Source: Caldalkalibacillus mannanilyticus JCM 10596 (GTDB lineage: Bacteria; Bacillota; Bacilli; Caldalkalibacillales; JCM-10596). From it: a DNA stretch of 53,931 nt. Shown piece after piece: positions 48,123 through 53,931 of this stretch; position 1 is the first letter of the stretch, and each line of letters starts with the position of its first letter. The notes beneath the pieces are model-generated. The model saw nothing but the letters and a program-made list of their open reading frames with translations, was not told the origin of the DNA and ran no database searches. The position numbers and the translations under genes were made by a program. Where the stretch lies: assembly GCF_000615945.1 (NCBI RefSeq), contig NZ_BAMO01000037.1:1-53931 (forward strand), in the 5' to 3' direction.

Positions 48123-49259
48123 CTACTTCCTTTCATGTCTAAGAGTAACATCCAGAGGGCTTCCCCAGTCCTTGAAGATAGGTTGGTATCCCTGGGCTAT
48201 AATTTGATGATAGACTTCTTGTGTTGAACGTTCATCAGATGTCTGGAACTGAGAATGGGCTGTATCATTAGAGGAAGCATAGCCTCCGACAGTAGTAGAT
48301 GAACCAGATGACATCCGTGTGACTCCTAGAGGAATCAGTTGATCACGTAGCTCTGCTCGTTCTCGGGTAGATAAAGAAATTCCCACTCGTGGCAGAAAGA
48401 GTCGAGTAGCCAACAGAATTTGTACCAGATGCTTGTCTTGTACTTCTGAATGCGGGTTAAAGCAACCCAAATTAGGGCGAATACGCGGCAGGGAGAGACA
48501 GATATCTGTTCCAAAATAGTTGTGCTGTAAATAATGCGCGTGCATTCCTGAGAAAAAAGCTTCCTTCCGCCAATCATCTAAGCCTAGCAATGCTCCAATG
48601 TTGACCTGGCGCATCCCTGCCTGACAGGCACGTTCAGCCGTATCCAACCGATAGAGATAGAGGCGTTTCGGTCCTTTGAGGTGTAGAGATTTATAGGTTT
48701 CTTCGTTGTACACCTCTTGGTAGACCACAAGCCCATCGACTCCACTGTCAACAAGCTGTTTGTATTCATTTGTTTCTAAGGGCTGTACCTCAATGGAAAT
48801 GGAGGGGAAATAGTTTTTTAATACCTCCACACATTGGATCAGATAAGAAACAGGTGTATGCTGTGGAGATTCCCCCGTCAAGATCAAGACATGCTGAATC
48901 CCCGTTTCACGCAGCTTGATGGCTTCTTGTTCAATTTGTGCCATGGTTAGCTTTTGGCGTTCAAAGGGATGAATCACGCTAAAGCTGCAATAGACGCAGT
49001 GATTTACACAATAGTCTGCAACATAGAGTGGTGTATAGAGTAGAATAACTCGTCCAAAATGCTGTACAGTTAAGCGCTGGGCTTTACGAGCCATTTCCTC
49101 TAGCAGAGGTTCAGCAGCTGGAGATAGAAGAAGAAGAAAATCTGTTTCCTCTAAAACCTCCTTTTCTAGTACTCTCTGCACTTGGGCTGTGGTTGTAGAT
49201 GCAAAAAACGCTTCAAAATCTATCGTTTTTAAGCGTTCATAGATCGAATAAAATGTCAT
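48123..49259 (-). CDS. thiH: 2-iminoacetate synthase ThiH (radical SAM tyrosine lyase)
   Basis: The 378-residue protein has the radical SAM motif CVNHCVYC (Cys84, 88, 91) and RIRPNLGCF and LSTRERAELRD, typical of ThiH. The enzyme cleaves tyrosine to dehydroglycine for the thiazole ring of thiamine. It is oxygen-sensitive and replaces glycine oxidase ThiO, the usual Bacillales enzyme. ATG 49259 follows AAGGAGATC; a longer TTG start at 49286 overlaps thiG and has no better site. Confidence 0.9.
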   Translation of the reverse strand: MTFYSIYERLKTIDFEAFFASTTTAQVQRVLEKEVLEETDFLLLLSPAAEPLLEEMARKAQRLTVQHFGRVILLYTPLYVADYCVNHCVYCSFSVIHPFERQKLTMAQIEQEAIKLRETGIQHVLILTGESPQHTPVSYLIQCVEVLKNYFPSISIEVQPLETNEYKQLVDSGVDGLVVYQEVYNEETYKSLHLKGPKRLYLYRLDTAERACQAGMRQVNIGALLGLDDWRKEAFFSGMHAHYLQHNYFGTDICLSLPRIRPNLGCFNPHSEVQDKHLVQILLATRLFLPRVGISLSTRERAELRDQLIPLGVTRMSSGSSTTVGGYASSNDTAHSQFQTSDERSTQEVYHQIIAQGYQPIFKDWGSPLDVTLRHERK

Positions 49260-49282
49260 GAATGATCTCCTTTCATCTTCAC

Positions 49283-50059
49283 TCAAGAAGTTTCTGTCAA
49301 GAAGCCGGTTAGAGGAGAAGAGGCATGTGCAGAAGATGAGATAGGTCCAAGCCCTGCTATATAGCCCTTTCTTCCTGCTTGAACGGCATGGGCAAAAGCT
49401 TTTGCCATAAGGATAGGACTATCTGCGGTGGCAATGGCTGTATTAACCAAGACAGCAGCTGCACCTAGCTCCATAGCTTGTGCAGCCTGAGAAGGCTTAC
49501 CGATCCCTGCATCGACAATAATGGGGACATTAGCTTCTTCGATCATGATTTTTATCATTTCAAGGGTTTCTAATCCACGGTTGGTACCAATAGGAGCACC
49601 GAGAGGCATCACAGCCGCCGCCCCAACCTCCTCTAAATGCTTGGCTACCATTAAGTCAGGGTTCATGTAAGGCAAGACGACAAATCCTTCCTTAACCAAG
49701 GCTTCTGTTGCCTTAATGGTTTCAGCGTTGTCTGGTAGGAGGTACTTTTGATCTGCAATCACTTCGATTTTGATCCAATCCCCCATCCCGCAGGCACGAG
49801 CCATTCTGGCAATGCGTATGGCTTCCTCACTGTTTCTTGCTCCCGAGGTGTTAGGAAGTAGAATAATATCCTCAGGAATATGGCTTAAAATGTTATCTGC
49901 TTGGCTCTGTAAATCGACTCTGCGTAACGCTACAGTCACTACTTGAGTGCCAGAAGAGATAATGGCATTGGTCATTTGAGCATAGCTTGTAAATTTTCCA
50001 CTGCCTAAAAACAAGCGGCTTGTTAACTGCTTGTTATCTATGCGTAAAAGATCATTCAT
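49283..50059 (-). CDS. thiG: Thiazole synthase ThiG
   Basis: The 258-residue TIM-barrel has the family features: the start [18 protein letters not shown], the Schiff-base Lys region around [26 protein letters not shown] and [26 protein letters not shown]. It makes the thiazole phosphate from dehydroglycine, deoxyxylulose phosphate and ThiS thiocarboxylate. ThiS and ThiF are not encoded nearby and must come from elsewhere. It is the first gene of its operon, behind a Crp/Fnr-type promoter. Confidence 0.93.
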   Translation of the reverse strand: MNDLLRIDNKQLTSRLFLGSGKFTSYAQMTNAIISSGTQVVTVALRRVDLQSQADNILSHIPEDIILLPNTSGARNSEEAIRIARMARACGMGDWIKIEVIADQKYLLPDNAETIKATEALVKEGFVVLPYMNPDLMVAKHLEEVGAAAVMPLGAPIGTNRGLETLEMIKIMIEEANVPIIVDAGIGKPSQAAQAMELGAAAVLVNTAIATADSPILMAKAFAHAVQAGRKGYIAGLGPISSSAHASSPLTGFLTETS

Positions 50060-50128
50060 CTCTTTTCCCTCCTATATCTATGTTTTTTGTCACATCATCT
50101 GTGCAGATTCGACTCTTGTTTCATCAAG

Positions 50129-50171
50129 ATTATAGGGGAGTCAACCGAACTGTGCTATGAGATAGATCACA
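50129..50171 (-). promoter_or_regulatory. Crp/Fnr-type class II promoter of the thiG operon
   Basis: On the minus strand TGTGA-TCTATC-TCATA (50156-50171) matches TGTGA-N6-TCACA at 9 of 10 positions. A perfect TATAAT -10 lies at 50129-50134. The centre of the site is exactly 41.5 bases before the start this -10 predicts, the standard class II activator spacing. There is no good -35. Confidence 0.7.
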
Positions 50172-50199
50172 AAAAAAAGAAGCAGGAGCCAACTCCTAC
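50172..50199 (-). terminator. Terminator of the scdA operon
   Basis: On the minus strand GTAGGAG, loop TTGG, CTCCTGC (50182-50199, one mismatch), then a T-rich run. The stem overlaps the stop codon of the DUF2249 gene and abuts the thiG operator. Confidence 0.8.
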
Positions 50200-50777
50200 C
50201 TCTTGGTAATGGTAATATGAACGATGTTTTCTTCTTTTTGATCATAGCTGTAATCATAGCCAAGCTGTTGAAGCTCTTCGAATAAATAAACAGGCACTCG
50301 TTCGTTGATGATCTTTAACTGTTCACCTGATTTCATTCGTGAAAGCTGAAGAAGGGTTCGCATCATTGGCTTAGGGGGTTCTAATCCACGATTATCTAGG
50401 TGATAGACCTTCCCTTCCTGCACGAGATCTTTCTCTAACGATTGGCTAATGTCATCCTGCTCATCAGCCATATGATAGACAGGCGGAGTCTCGGGAAGCT
50501 CTTTCTTCTTGGATTGAAATAGCTTGGAAAATGAAAACTTTCGTTTCTTTTTGCTGAAGGTAACCACCCAATGATCCTCGGCTCGCTTCTCGATCTCATG
50601 AGTAAACCCCTTCGATCCAAGGACAAATAGCAGGGGACGAGGTTTGAAGATGGCATGTAAAATGAACTGATCTCCTTCCTCCAAGGTTGCTACAGCATCC
50701 ATAATTTTTTTGAAAGGATCTTCTTTTTTTTTTAAGGCTTCACGTACATCTAACTCCACGATTTTGCTTTTCTGCAC
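50196..50777 (-). CDS. Protein with two DUF2249 domains
   Basis: The 193-residue protein has a DUF2249 domain at each end (about 5-75 and 125-193) joined by a basic, charged linker. DUF2249 has the TusA-like fold; it is found with hemerythrin-like, nitric oxide and denitrification proteins, but its job is unknown. The GTG at 50777 is chosen, since AAGGAGGT lies seven bases before it; the GTG at 50786 falls within the site. Last gene of the scdA operon. Confidence 0.75.
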   Translation of the reverse strand: MQKSKIVELDVREALKKKEDPFKKIMDAVATLEEGDQFILHAIFKPRPLLFVLGSKGFTHEIEKRAEDHWVVTFSKKKRKFSFSKLFQSKKKELPETPPVYHMADEQDDISQSLEKDLVQEGKVYHLDNRGLEPPKPMMRTLLQLSRMKSGEQLKIINERVPVYLFEELQQLGYDYSYDQKEENIVHITITKR

Positions 50778-50831
50778 GTGGACCACCTCCTTGTGTTAGG
50801 TTTGTTATGCGCTAGGTATGATTCCAAGGGA

Positions 50832-51137
50832 TTAACCCCACCCCAACAGAGTTTTGGCGATGGGGGACATGAGCGTTGGATTCCAAGCTGGAGTCCACAC
50901 CAGATCAATCTTCACTTCATGGACTTCCTCTAGTTTAGCAACGGCGTGTTGTACACCTGAAGTGATGCTATCGTGTAGTGGGCAACCGGGAGTGGTTAAC
51001 GTCATTTTAATGGTGACCGCGTCGTCCTGCTTGGAAATGCTATAAATTAACCCTAGATCATAGACATTGATGCCTAATTCGGGATCTAGGACTTGCTTTA
51101 ATTGCTGAATGATTTTTTGTTCCAGGTTTTTGTTCAT
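50832..51137 (-). CDS. DUF59/MIP18-family metal-sulfur cluster assembly factor
   Basis: The 101-residue protein has the DUF59 pattern DPELGINVYDLGLIY and the conserved Cys in TTPGCPLHD, then VWTPAWNPTLMSP. Relatives (PaaD, SufT) help place iron-sulfur clusters. ATG 51137 follows GGAGGGAGG; the much longer in-frame start at 51353 lies inside the upstream gene. Fourth-to-third position in an operon with ScdA fits Fe-S repair. Confidence 0.85.
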   Translation of the reverse strand: MNKNLEQKIIQQLKQVLDPELGINVYDLGLIYSISKQDDAVTIKMTLTTPGCPLHDSITSGVQHAVAKLEEVHEVKIDLVWTPAWNPTLMSPIAKTLLGWG

Positions 51138-51186
51138 GTGACTTGCCTCCCTCCAATCATGTAAGCAGAGTGTTATTTTTTCTAGG

Positions 51187-52485
51187 TTATTTATAGAACA
51201 CGGAGAAAATAAGCCAAGAATAGAAAATAGCTCCCAGGGTGTGCAATCCTTGACCTGTTTGAAAAAGGACGGCAGATTGGAACCATATGCCAGCGGCGAC
51301 AAGCAGAGTGGCAAGAATAAATCCTGGGAAAAACCAAGAGCCTGCGCGCTCATTGATCATATCTTTTAGCGTAGGGACATCTGATCTGCCAATTTCCTTG
51401 CTATATTTAGCTGTCCACCATAAAAAGGGAACAATTTTAAATAGGTAGCCCAGAATACTTAAGGAGACCCAGCCTAATAAAAAGAAATAAACCAAGGCAA
51501 TCATCTCTGTGGTGACGAGGGTTCCATAGGTAGCATATTTACCCAGAATGATGATAAAAAGCAAAGAAGCAAGGACAACAGCTAGGATGGCAGCTAGTGC
51601 ATACTTAAATCCTAGATCAGGATATCTTTTCATTCTTTTACGCATAATGATCCAGATATGGTAGGCAAAGAGCAGAAAGGCGAGATGGAGTAATAAAGCC
51701 CCGCATAGTAATAAAACAGGTGAGGAAATAAAATAAGCCGTCGTGATCCCCAACATGCCACTTAAGAATGTGAGCAAGACAGGTACACCCAACTCCATAG
51801 AGTAGCCATGTGCCAGAGCAAACATAGGAACCATTTTGTACGAAAATCCAAAAATCAAGAGGCTAAACCAACCAACAAGACCTAAGGTGATATGGGAGTA
51901 GAGTAGGGCAAGATGATACTGCGAAAGCAAACCTCCCCAAACCAGCTGCCACATTAATAAGAGTCCAAGAAGGATGGTTAAGGCTAGACAAGCTAGGGAT
52001 AGAGAGACCATCGCCGTCATGATGTTCCAGTTCTGAATCTGGCGTAGAGATAAAAACATATTTAGTAAAAAAAGAAGGAAACCTAAGACTAGGATAGGTC
52101 CAGCTATCGTTAACCATAGCTTGGAGAAGGTAAAGAAACCGACTGTGATTCCAACAATTCCTATAAGCATGACTCCAAACTGAATAAATCCTAAGCGTTC
52201 AGAGAAAATTTTAATTTGAAAAGCTACAGGAACCATTTGATACATCGCTCCCATGGATACCATGGTCGCCCAACCGATGATCAGCAAGTGAGCAATAGCC
52301 CAAATAGCGGGGGTGCGATAAAGCCCTTCTACCAATTGACTTCCATAAATAAGAAGGAAAAGCTGAGTGAGCAAATACATGCTCACCCCAGCTAGAATAA
52401 ACAGGAAGGGAAGCTTGACTCCAGGAGCTTGGGAGGTTGTTGGAGAAAAGCTTACACCTAAACTGTGAGTAAGATTACTGTTCAT
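51187..52485 (-). CDS. Twelve-helix membrane protein, remote resemblance to cbb3 oxidase/NorB subunit I
   Basis: The 432-residue protein is almost all membrane helices (about 12). It has conserved-looking His positions in AIAHLLIIGW (His66), YSHITLGLVGWFSLLIFGF and LHTLGAIFYSW, with MVPV/MVPMF repeats. The layout recalls heme-copper oxidase subunit I and NnrS-type proteins, which bind heme and relate to nitric oxide. I cannot show all metal ligands, so activity is open. The start overlaps scdA by 11 bases. Confidence 0.6.
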   Translation of the reverse strand: MNSNLTHSLGVSFSPTTSQAPGVKLPFLFILAGVSMYLLTQLFLLIYGSQLVEGLYRTPAIWAIAHLLIIGWATMVSMGAMYQMVPVAFQIKIFSERLGFIQFGVMLIGIVGITVGFFTFSKLWLTIAGPILVLGFLLFLLNMFLSLRQIQNWNIMTAMVSLSLACLALTILLGLLLMWQLVWGGLLSQYHLALLYSHITLGLVGWFSLLIFGFSYKMVPMFALAHGYSMELGVPVLLTFLSGMLGITTAYFISSPVLLLCGALLLHLAFLLFAYHIWIIMRKRMKRYPDLGFKYALAAILAVVLASLLFIIILGKYATYGTLVTTEMIALVYFFLLGWVSLSILGYLFKIVPFLWWTAKYSKEIGRSDVPTLKDMINERAGSWFFPGFILATLLVAAGIWFQSAVLFQTGQGLHTLGAIFYSWLIFSVFYK

Positions 52486-53188
52486 GAATGTCGGCTAGCA
52501 CTCGTTTGAATAAAATGTTATTCTCTAGATGAATATGTTCAAACAAGTCTGACTCGATTTCCTGTAGACGTTTGAAAGTCATTTGGTAGGTCATGCAGGC
52601 ACCCTCAGGTAGCTTATAATCTTCTGTTACCTCACGCATGCGCTTGAGAATATCTCCCGCATGATCGTGCTCGTTCTGTAATTCATCAATTCCATTTTTT
52701 AAATTTTGTAGTGATTCAGCACCAGGATTGTGCTCATAAGCTAGAATTAGTGGAAAGACAACTTCCTCTTCCTTCATGGAATGCTGCTCTAATTCTGTTT
52801 TTAGCTCATGGAAGAGTCGATGAATCTCAACCAATTCAGGATGACTTATTCCATGGACACGAAATACCTTGGTTACATACGGACTTAGCTGAGGAAGCTC
52901 CTGATAGAGATAGGCATGATGTTTATGAATAATGTGACGAATGATCTCAGAATAAGGAGCTTGTGTCCAGTTATGCTGCTTTTGTCCTTCGCTAATCTTT
53001 TGTTCGTAGCCTTCATTTAATTGCTTTAATATTTCTTCTTCATTTAGATTTTTTTCACTGATCACTTCGCCGAGCGGACGGTTACCTCCACAACAAAAAT
53101 CAATGCGATATGCTTTGAATAAGTCACTTGCTTGAGGGAATTGAGTAACAATATCTCCAACTTTAGATGTATGATCAAATACTTGCAT
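52475..53188 (-). CDS. scdA: Iron-sulfur cluster repair di-iron protein ScdA/Ric
   Basis: The 237-residue protein has the N-terminal ScdA domain (about 5-60) with FCCGGNRPL (Cys32, Cys33) and a C-terminal hemerythrin-like domain (about 80-230) with His and Glu ligands in HIIHKHHAYLYQELPQ, EEEVVFP and EHIHLENNILF. ScdA/YtfE repairs Fe-S clusters damaged by nitric oxide and oxidants. AAAGGAGGATAC precedes the ATG. First gene of a four-gene operon divergent from a Crp/Fnr regulator. Confidence 0.93.
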   Translation of the reverse strand: MQVFDHTSKVGDIVTQFPQASDLFKAYRIDFCCGGNRPLGEVISEKNLNEEEILKQLNEGYEQKISEGQKQHNWTQAPYSEIIRHIIHKHHAYLYQELPQLSPYVTKVFRVHGISHPELVEIHRLFHELKTELEQHSMKEEEVVFPLILAYEHNPGAESLQNLKNGIDELQNEHDHAGDILKRMREVTEDYKLPEGACMTYQMTFKRLQEIESDLFEHIHLENNILFKRVLADIHEQ

Positions 53189-53222
53189 GATGTATCCTCC
53201 TTTTGTGTTTGAGCTTGCTTTA

Positions 53223-53265
53223 AATGTAAACCAATCCTGTACTATCCACAGTGACCATAATCACA
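53223..53265 (-). promoter_or_regulatory. Class II Crp/Fnr-type promoter of the scdA operon
   Basis: The minus-strand -10 TACATT (53223-53228) predicts a start at 53216. The operator centre (53257.5) lies exactly 41.5 bases upstream of it. Confidence 0.7.
53250..53265. promoter_or_regulatory. Shared Crp/Fnr-type operator
   Basis: AGTGA-CCATAA-TCACA matches the TGTGA-N6-TCACA palindrome at 9 of 10 positions. It serves promoters on both sides at the same distance. Confidence 0.8.
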
Positions 53266-53292
53266 TTGTTGAGAATTATTTTCATTTATACT
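53266..53292 (+). promoter_or_regulatory. Class II Crp/Fnr-type promoter of the regulator gene
   Basis: TTGTTG (53266-53271), 15 bases, TATACT (53287-53292). The predicted start is at 53299, again 41.5 bases from the operator centre, so the regulator probably controls itself. Confidence 0.65.
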
Positions 53293-53300
53293 TGGGAGAA

Positions 53301-53330
53301 GATAAGAAGATAAGAAGATAAGAAGATAAG
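53301..53330 (+). repeat. Octamer tandem repeat (GATAAGAA) in the regulator leader
   Basis: Three full copies of GATAAGAA followed by GATAAG. It fills the leader between the predicted transcription start and the AAGGAG site. Confidence 0.9.
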
Positions 53331-53342
53331 GAGTCGTTGGTT

Positions 53343-53852
53343 ATGAAGTTAAATCGGGGAGATGTTTTATTTCATCAGGGTGAAACAGGAGCCTTATACC
53401 AACTGAAAGAAGGGTTGATCAAGATCATACGGATTAAAGAGGATGGCACCACGACATTGGTCAATCTCATATTACCGGGAGAAATCTTTCCGCATCATTC
53501 CTTGATGAATCGCAATGAATATTTTGGAACAGCGATTGTGGTCATACCATGCAAGGTGGAAATGATTCCTAGTGATATTTGGTACCATGAACTGGAGAGC
53601 AATCCAGAACGCTTAAAAGAAATTGCATTGGTTTTACAGGAAAAACTTCGTATGATGCAGCAACGAATTGATCAGTTAACAACTGTAAAACCAGTGGAAC
53701 GGTTTGAATTAGCGGAAAAATGGTTTAAGCGCTATTTTCCAGATCTATTTCTGGAGGATGTGCTTAATCAGGAGGAGATTGGTCAATTTATTGGACTTCG
53801 CAGGGAAACGGTTAATCGTTTGTTGAAGAAGTTGCGAGGGGATGGAAAGTGA
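53343..53852 (+). CDS. Short Crp/Fnr-family transcriptional regulator
   Basis: The 169-residue protein has a cyclic-nucleotide-binding-type beta-roll (about 1-85; LNRGDVLFHQGETG), the long dimerisation helix, and a C-terminal helix-turn-helix with NQEEIGQFIGLRRETVNRLLKKLR split over 141-165. It is about 50 residues shorter than usual and lacks the N-terminal helix. It has one Cys only, so it cannot hold a 4Fe-4S cluster as Fnr does; the signal may be heme/NO or another ligand. ATG 53343 fits the AAGGAG site; TTG 53337 is close behind. Divergent from scdA with a shared operator. Confidence 0.85.
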   Translation: MKLNRGDVLFHQGETGALYQLKEGLIKIIRIKEDGTTTLVNLILPGEIFPHHSLMNRNEYFGTAIVVIPCKVEMIPSDIWYHELESNPERLKEIALVLQEKLRMMQQRIDQLTTVKPVERFELAEKWFKRYFPDLFLEDVLNQEEIGQFIGLRRETVNRLLKKLRGDGK

Positions 53853-53913
53853 TCAGCCTCAAGTAACGAAGAACTCCAAAGGAAGATTCTAAAGAAGAAG
53901 CATAAACTGTAAT

Positions 53914-53931
53914 AGGAGGATAAAAAAGTTG
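53914..53931 (+). CDS. Probable start of the next gene (partial)
   Basis: AGGAGGA (53914-53920) lies eight bases before a TTG at 53929, where the window ends. It would be the next gene after the regulator. Confidence 0.35.

Noticed and set aside
50129-50150. TTGACT next to TATAAT before thiG as a normal sigma-A promoter
   Set aside because: The two boxes are only four bases apart, so they cannot act together; the activator site explains the -10 better.
53301-53330. GATAAGAA repeats as a CRISPR array
   Set aside because: The units are eight bases, head to tail, with no spacers and no cas genes.

Overview
The window is chromosomal DNA from a low-to-moderate G+C, flagellated, Gram-positive bacterium of the order Bacillales. 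The gene order flaG-fliD-fliT-fliS-hpf-secA-prfB is the usual Bacillales order. An S-box (SAM) riboswitch, Bacillus-type ribosome binding sites, a LexA (DinR) box and the ftsEX/ctpB/minJ block agree with this. A family close to Brevibacillus, Aneurinibacillus or Paenibacillus would fit, but the genus cannot be fixed from the sequence alone. No tRNA, rRNA, CRISPR array or insertion sequence was seen.

Region 1 (1-10.8 kb) is a flagellin glycosylation island. It follows the terminator of an upstream gene and a good sigma-28 promoter. It encodes a small helical protein, a Maf-type flagellin nonulosonate transferase, and a legionaminic-acid-like sugar pathway resembling the Campylobacter ptm/leg locus: LegB, LegG, LegI, a NeuD-like acyltransferase, PtmE, a CMP-sugar synthetase, PtmA, a Gfo/Idh oxidoreductase and a second SDR. 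No LegC aminotransferase is present. Region 2 (10.8-14.6 kb) is flaG-fliD-fliT-fliS from a second sigma-28 promoter, then hpf with a sigma-H type promoter. Region 3 (14.6-22.5 kb) holds a divergent HD-GYP gene, secA, prfB with its programmed frameshift, a YitT-family protein and a serine hydrolase.

Region 4 (22.6-30.6 kb) is a four-gene methionine operon on the minus strand, metI-metC-yitJ-metH, under an S-box riboswitch. Region 5 (30.8-36.8 kb) is ftsE-ftsX, an EnvC-like M23 protein, a CtpB-like S41 protease and a MinJ-like PDZ protein, followed by a hairpin with a 5S-rRNA-like core. Region 6 (36.8-44.8 kb) holds an iron alcohol dehydrogenase, NagZ, and uvrB-uvrA behind a LexA-box-like site. 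Region 7 (44.9-46.7 kb) is a decayed RHS-type polymorphic toxin end with two toxin tips and two immunity genes.

Region 8 (46.7-53.9 kb) is the most unusual part. A minus-strand operon thiG-thiH-radical SAM/SPASM ends with a previously missed 28-residue peptide gene just before a terminator. A second minus-strand operon encodes ScdA (Fe-S repair), a polytopic membrane protein, a DUF59 protein and a tandem DUF2249 protein. A short Crp/Fnr-type regulator is divergent from it. Both operons and the regulator gene carry TGTGA-N6-TCACA-like sites centred exactly 41.5 bases upstream of the start predicted from a good -10 box. This suggests one regulator links NO/low-oxygen stress, oxygen-sensitive thiazole synthesis and an unknown peptide-modifying system.

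Eight single-base deletions break otherwise intact genes (ptmA, secA, yitT, yitJ, minJ-like, uvrA twice, the radical SAM gene), mostly in short homopolymers. Because secA is essential, these are most likely consensus errors in the assembly; the genes are annotated as whole.
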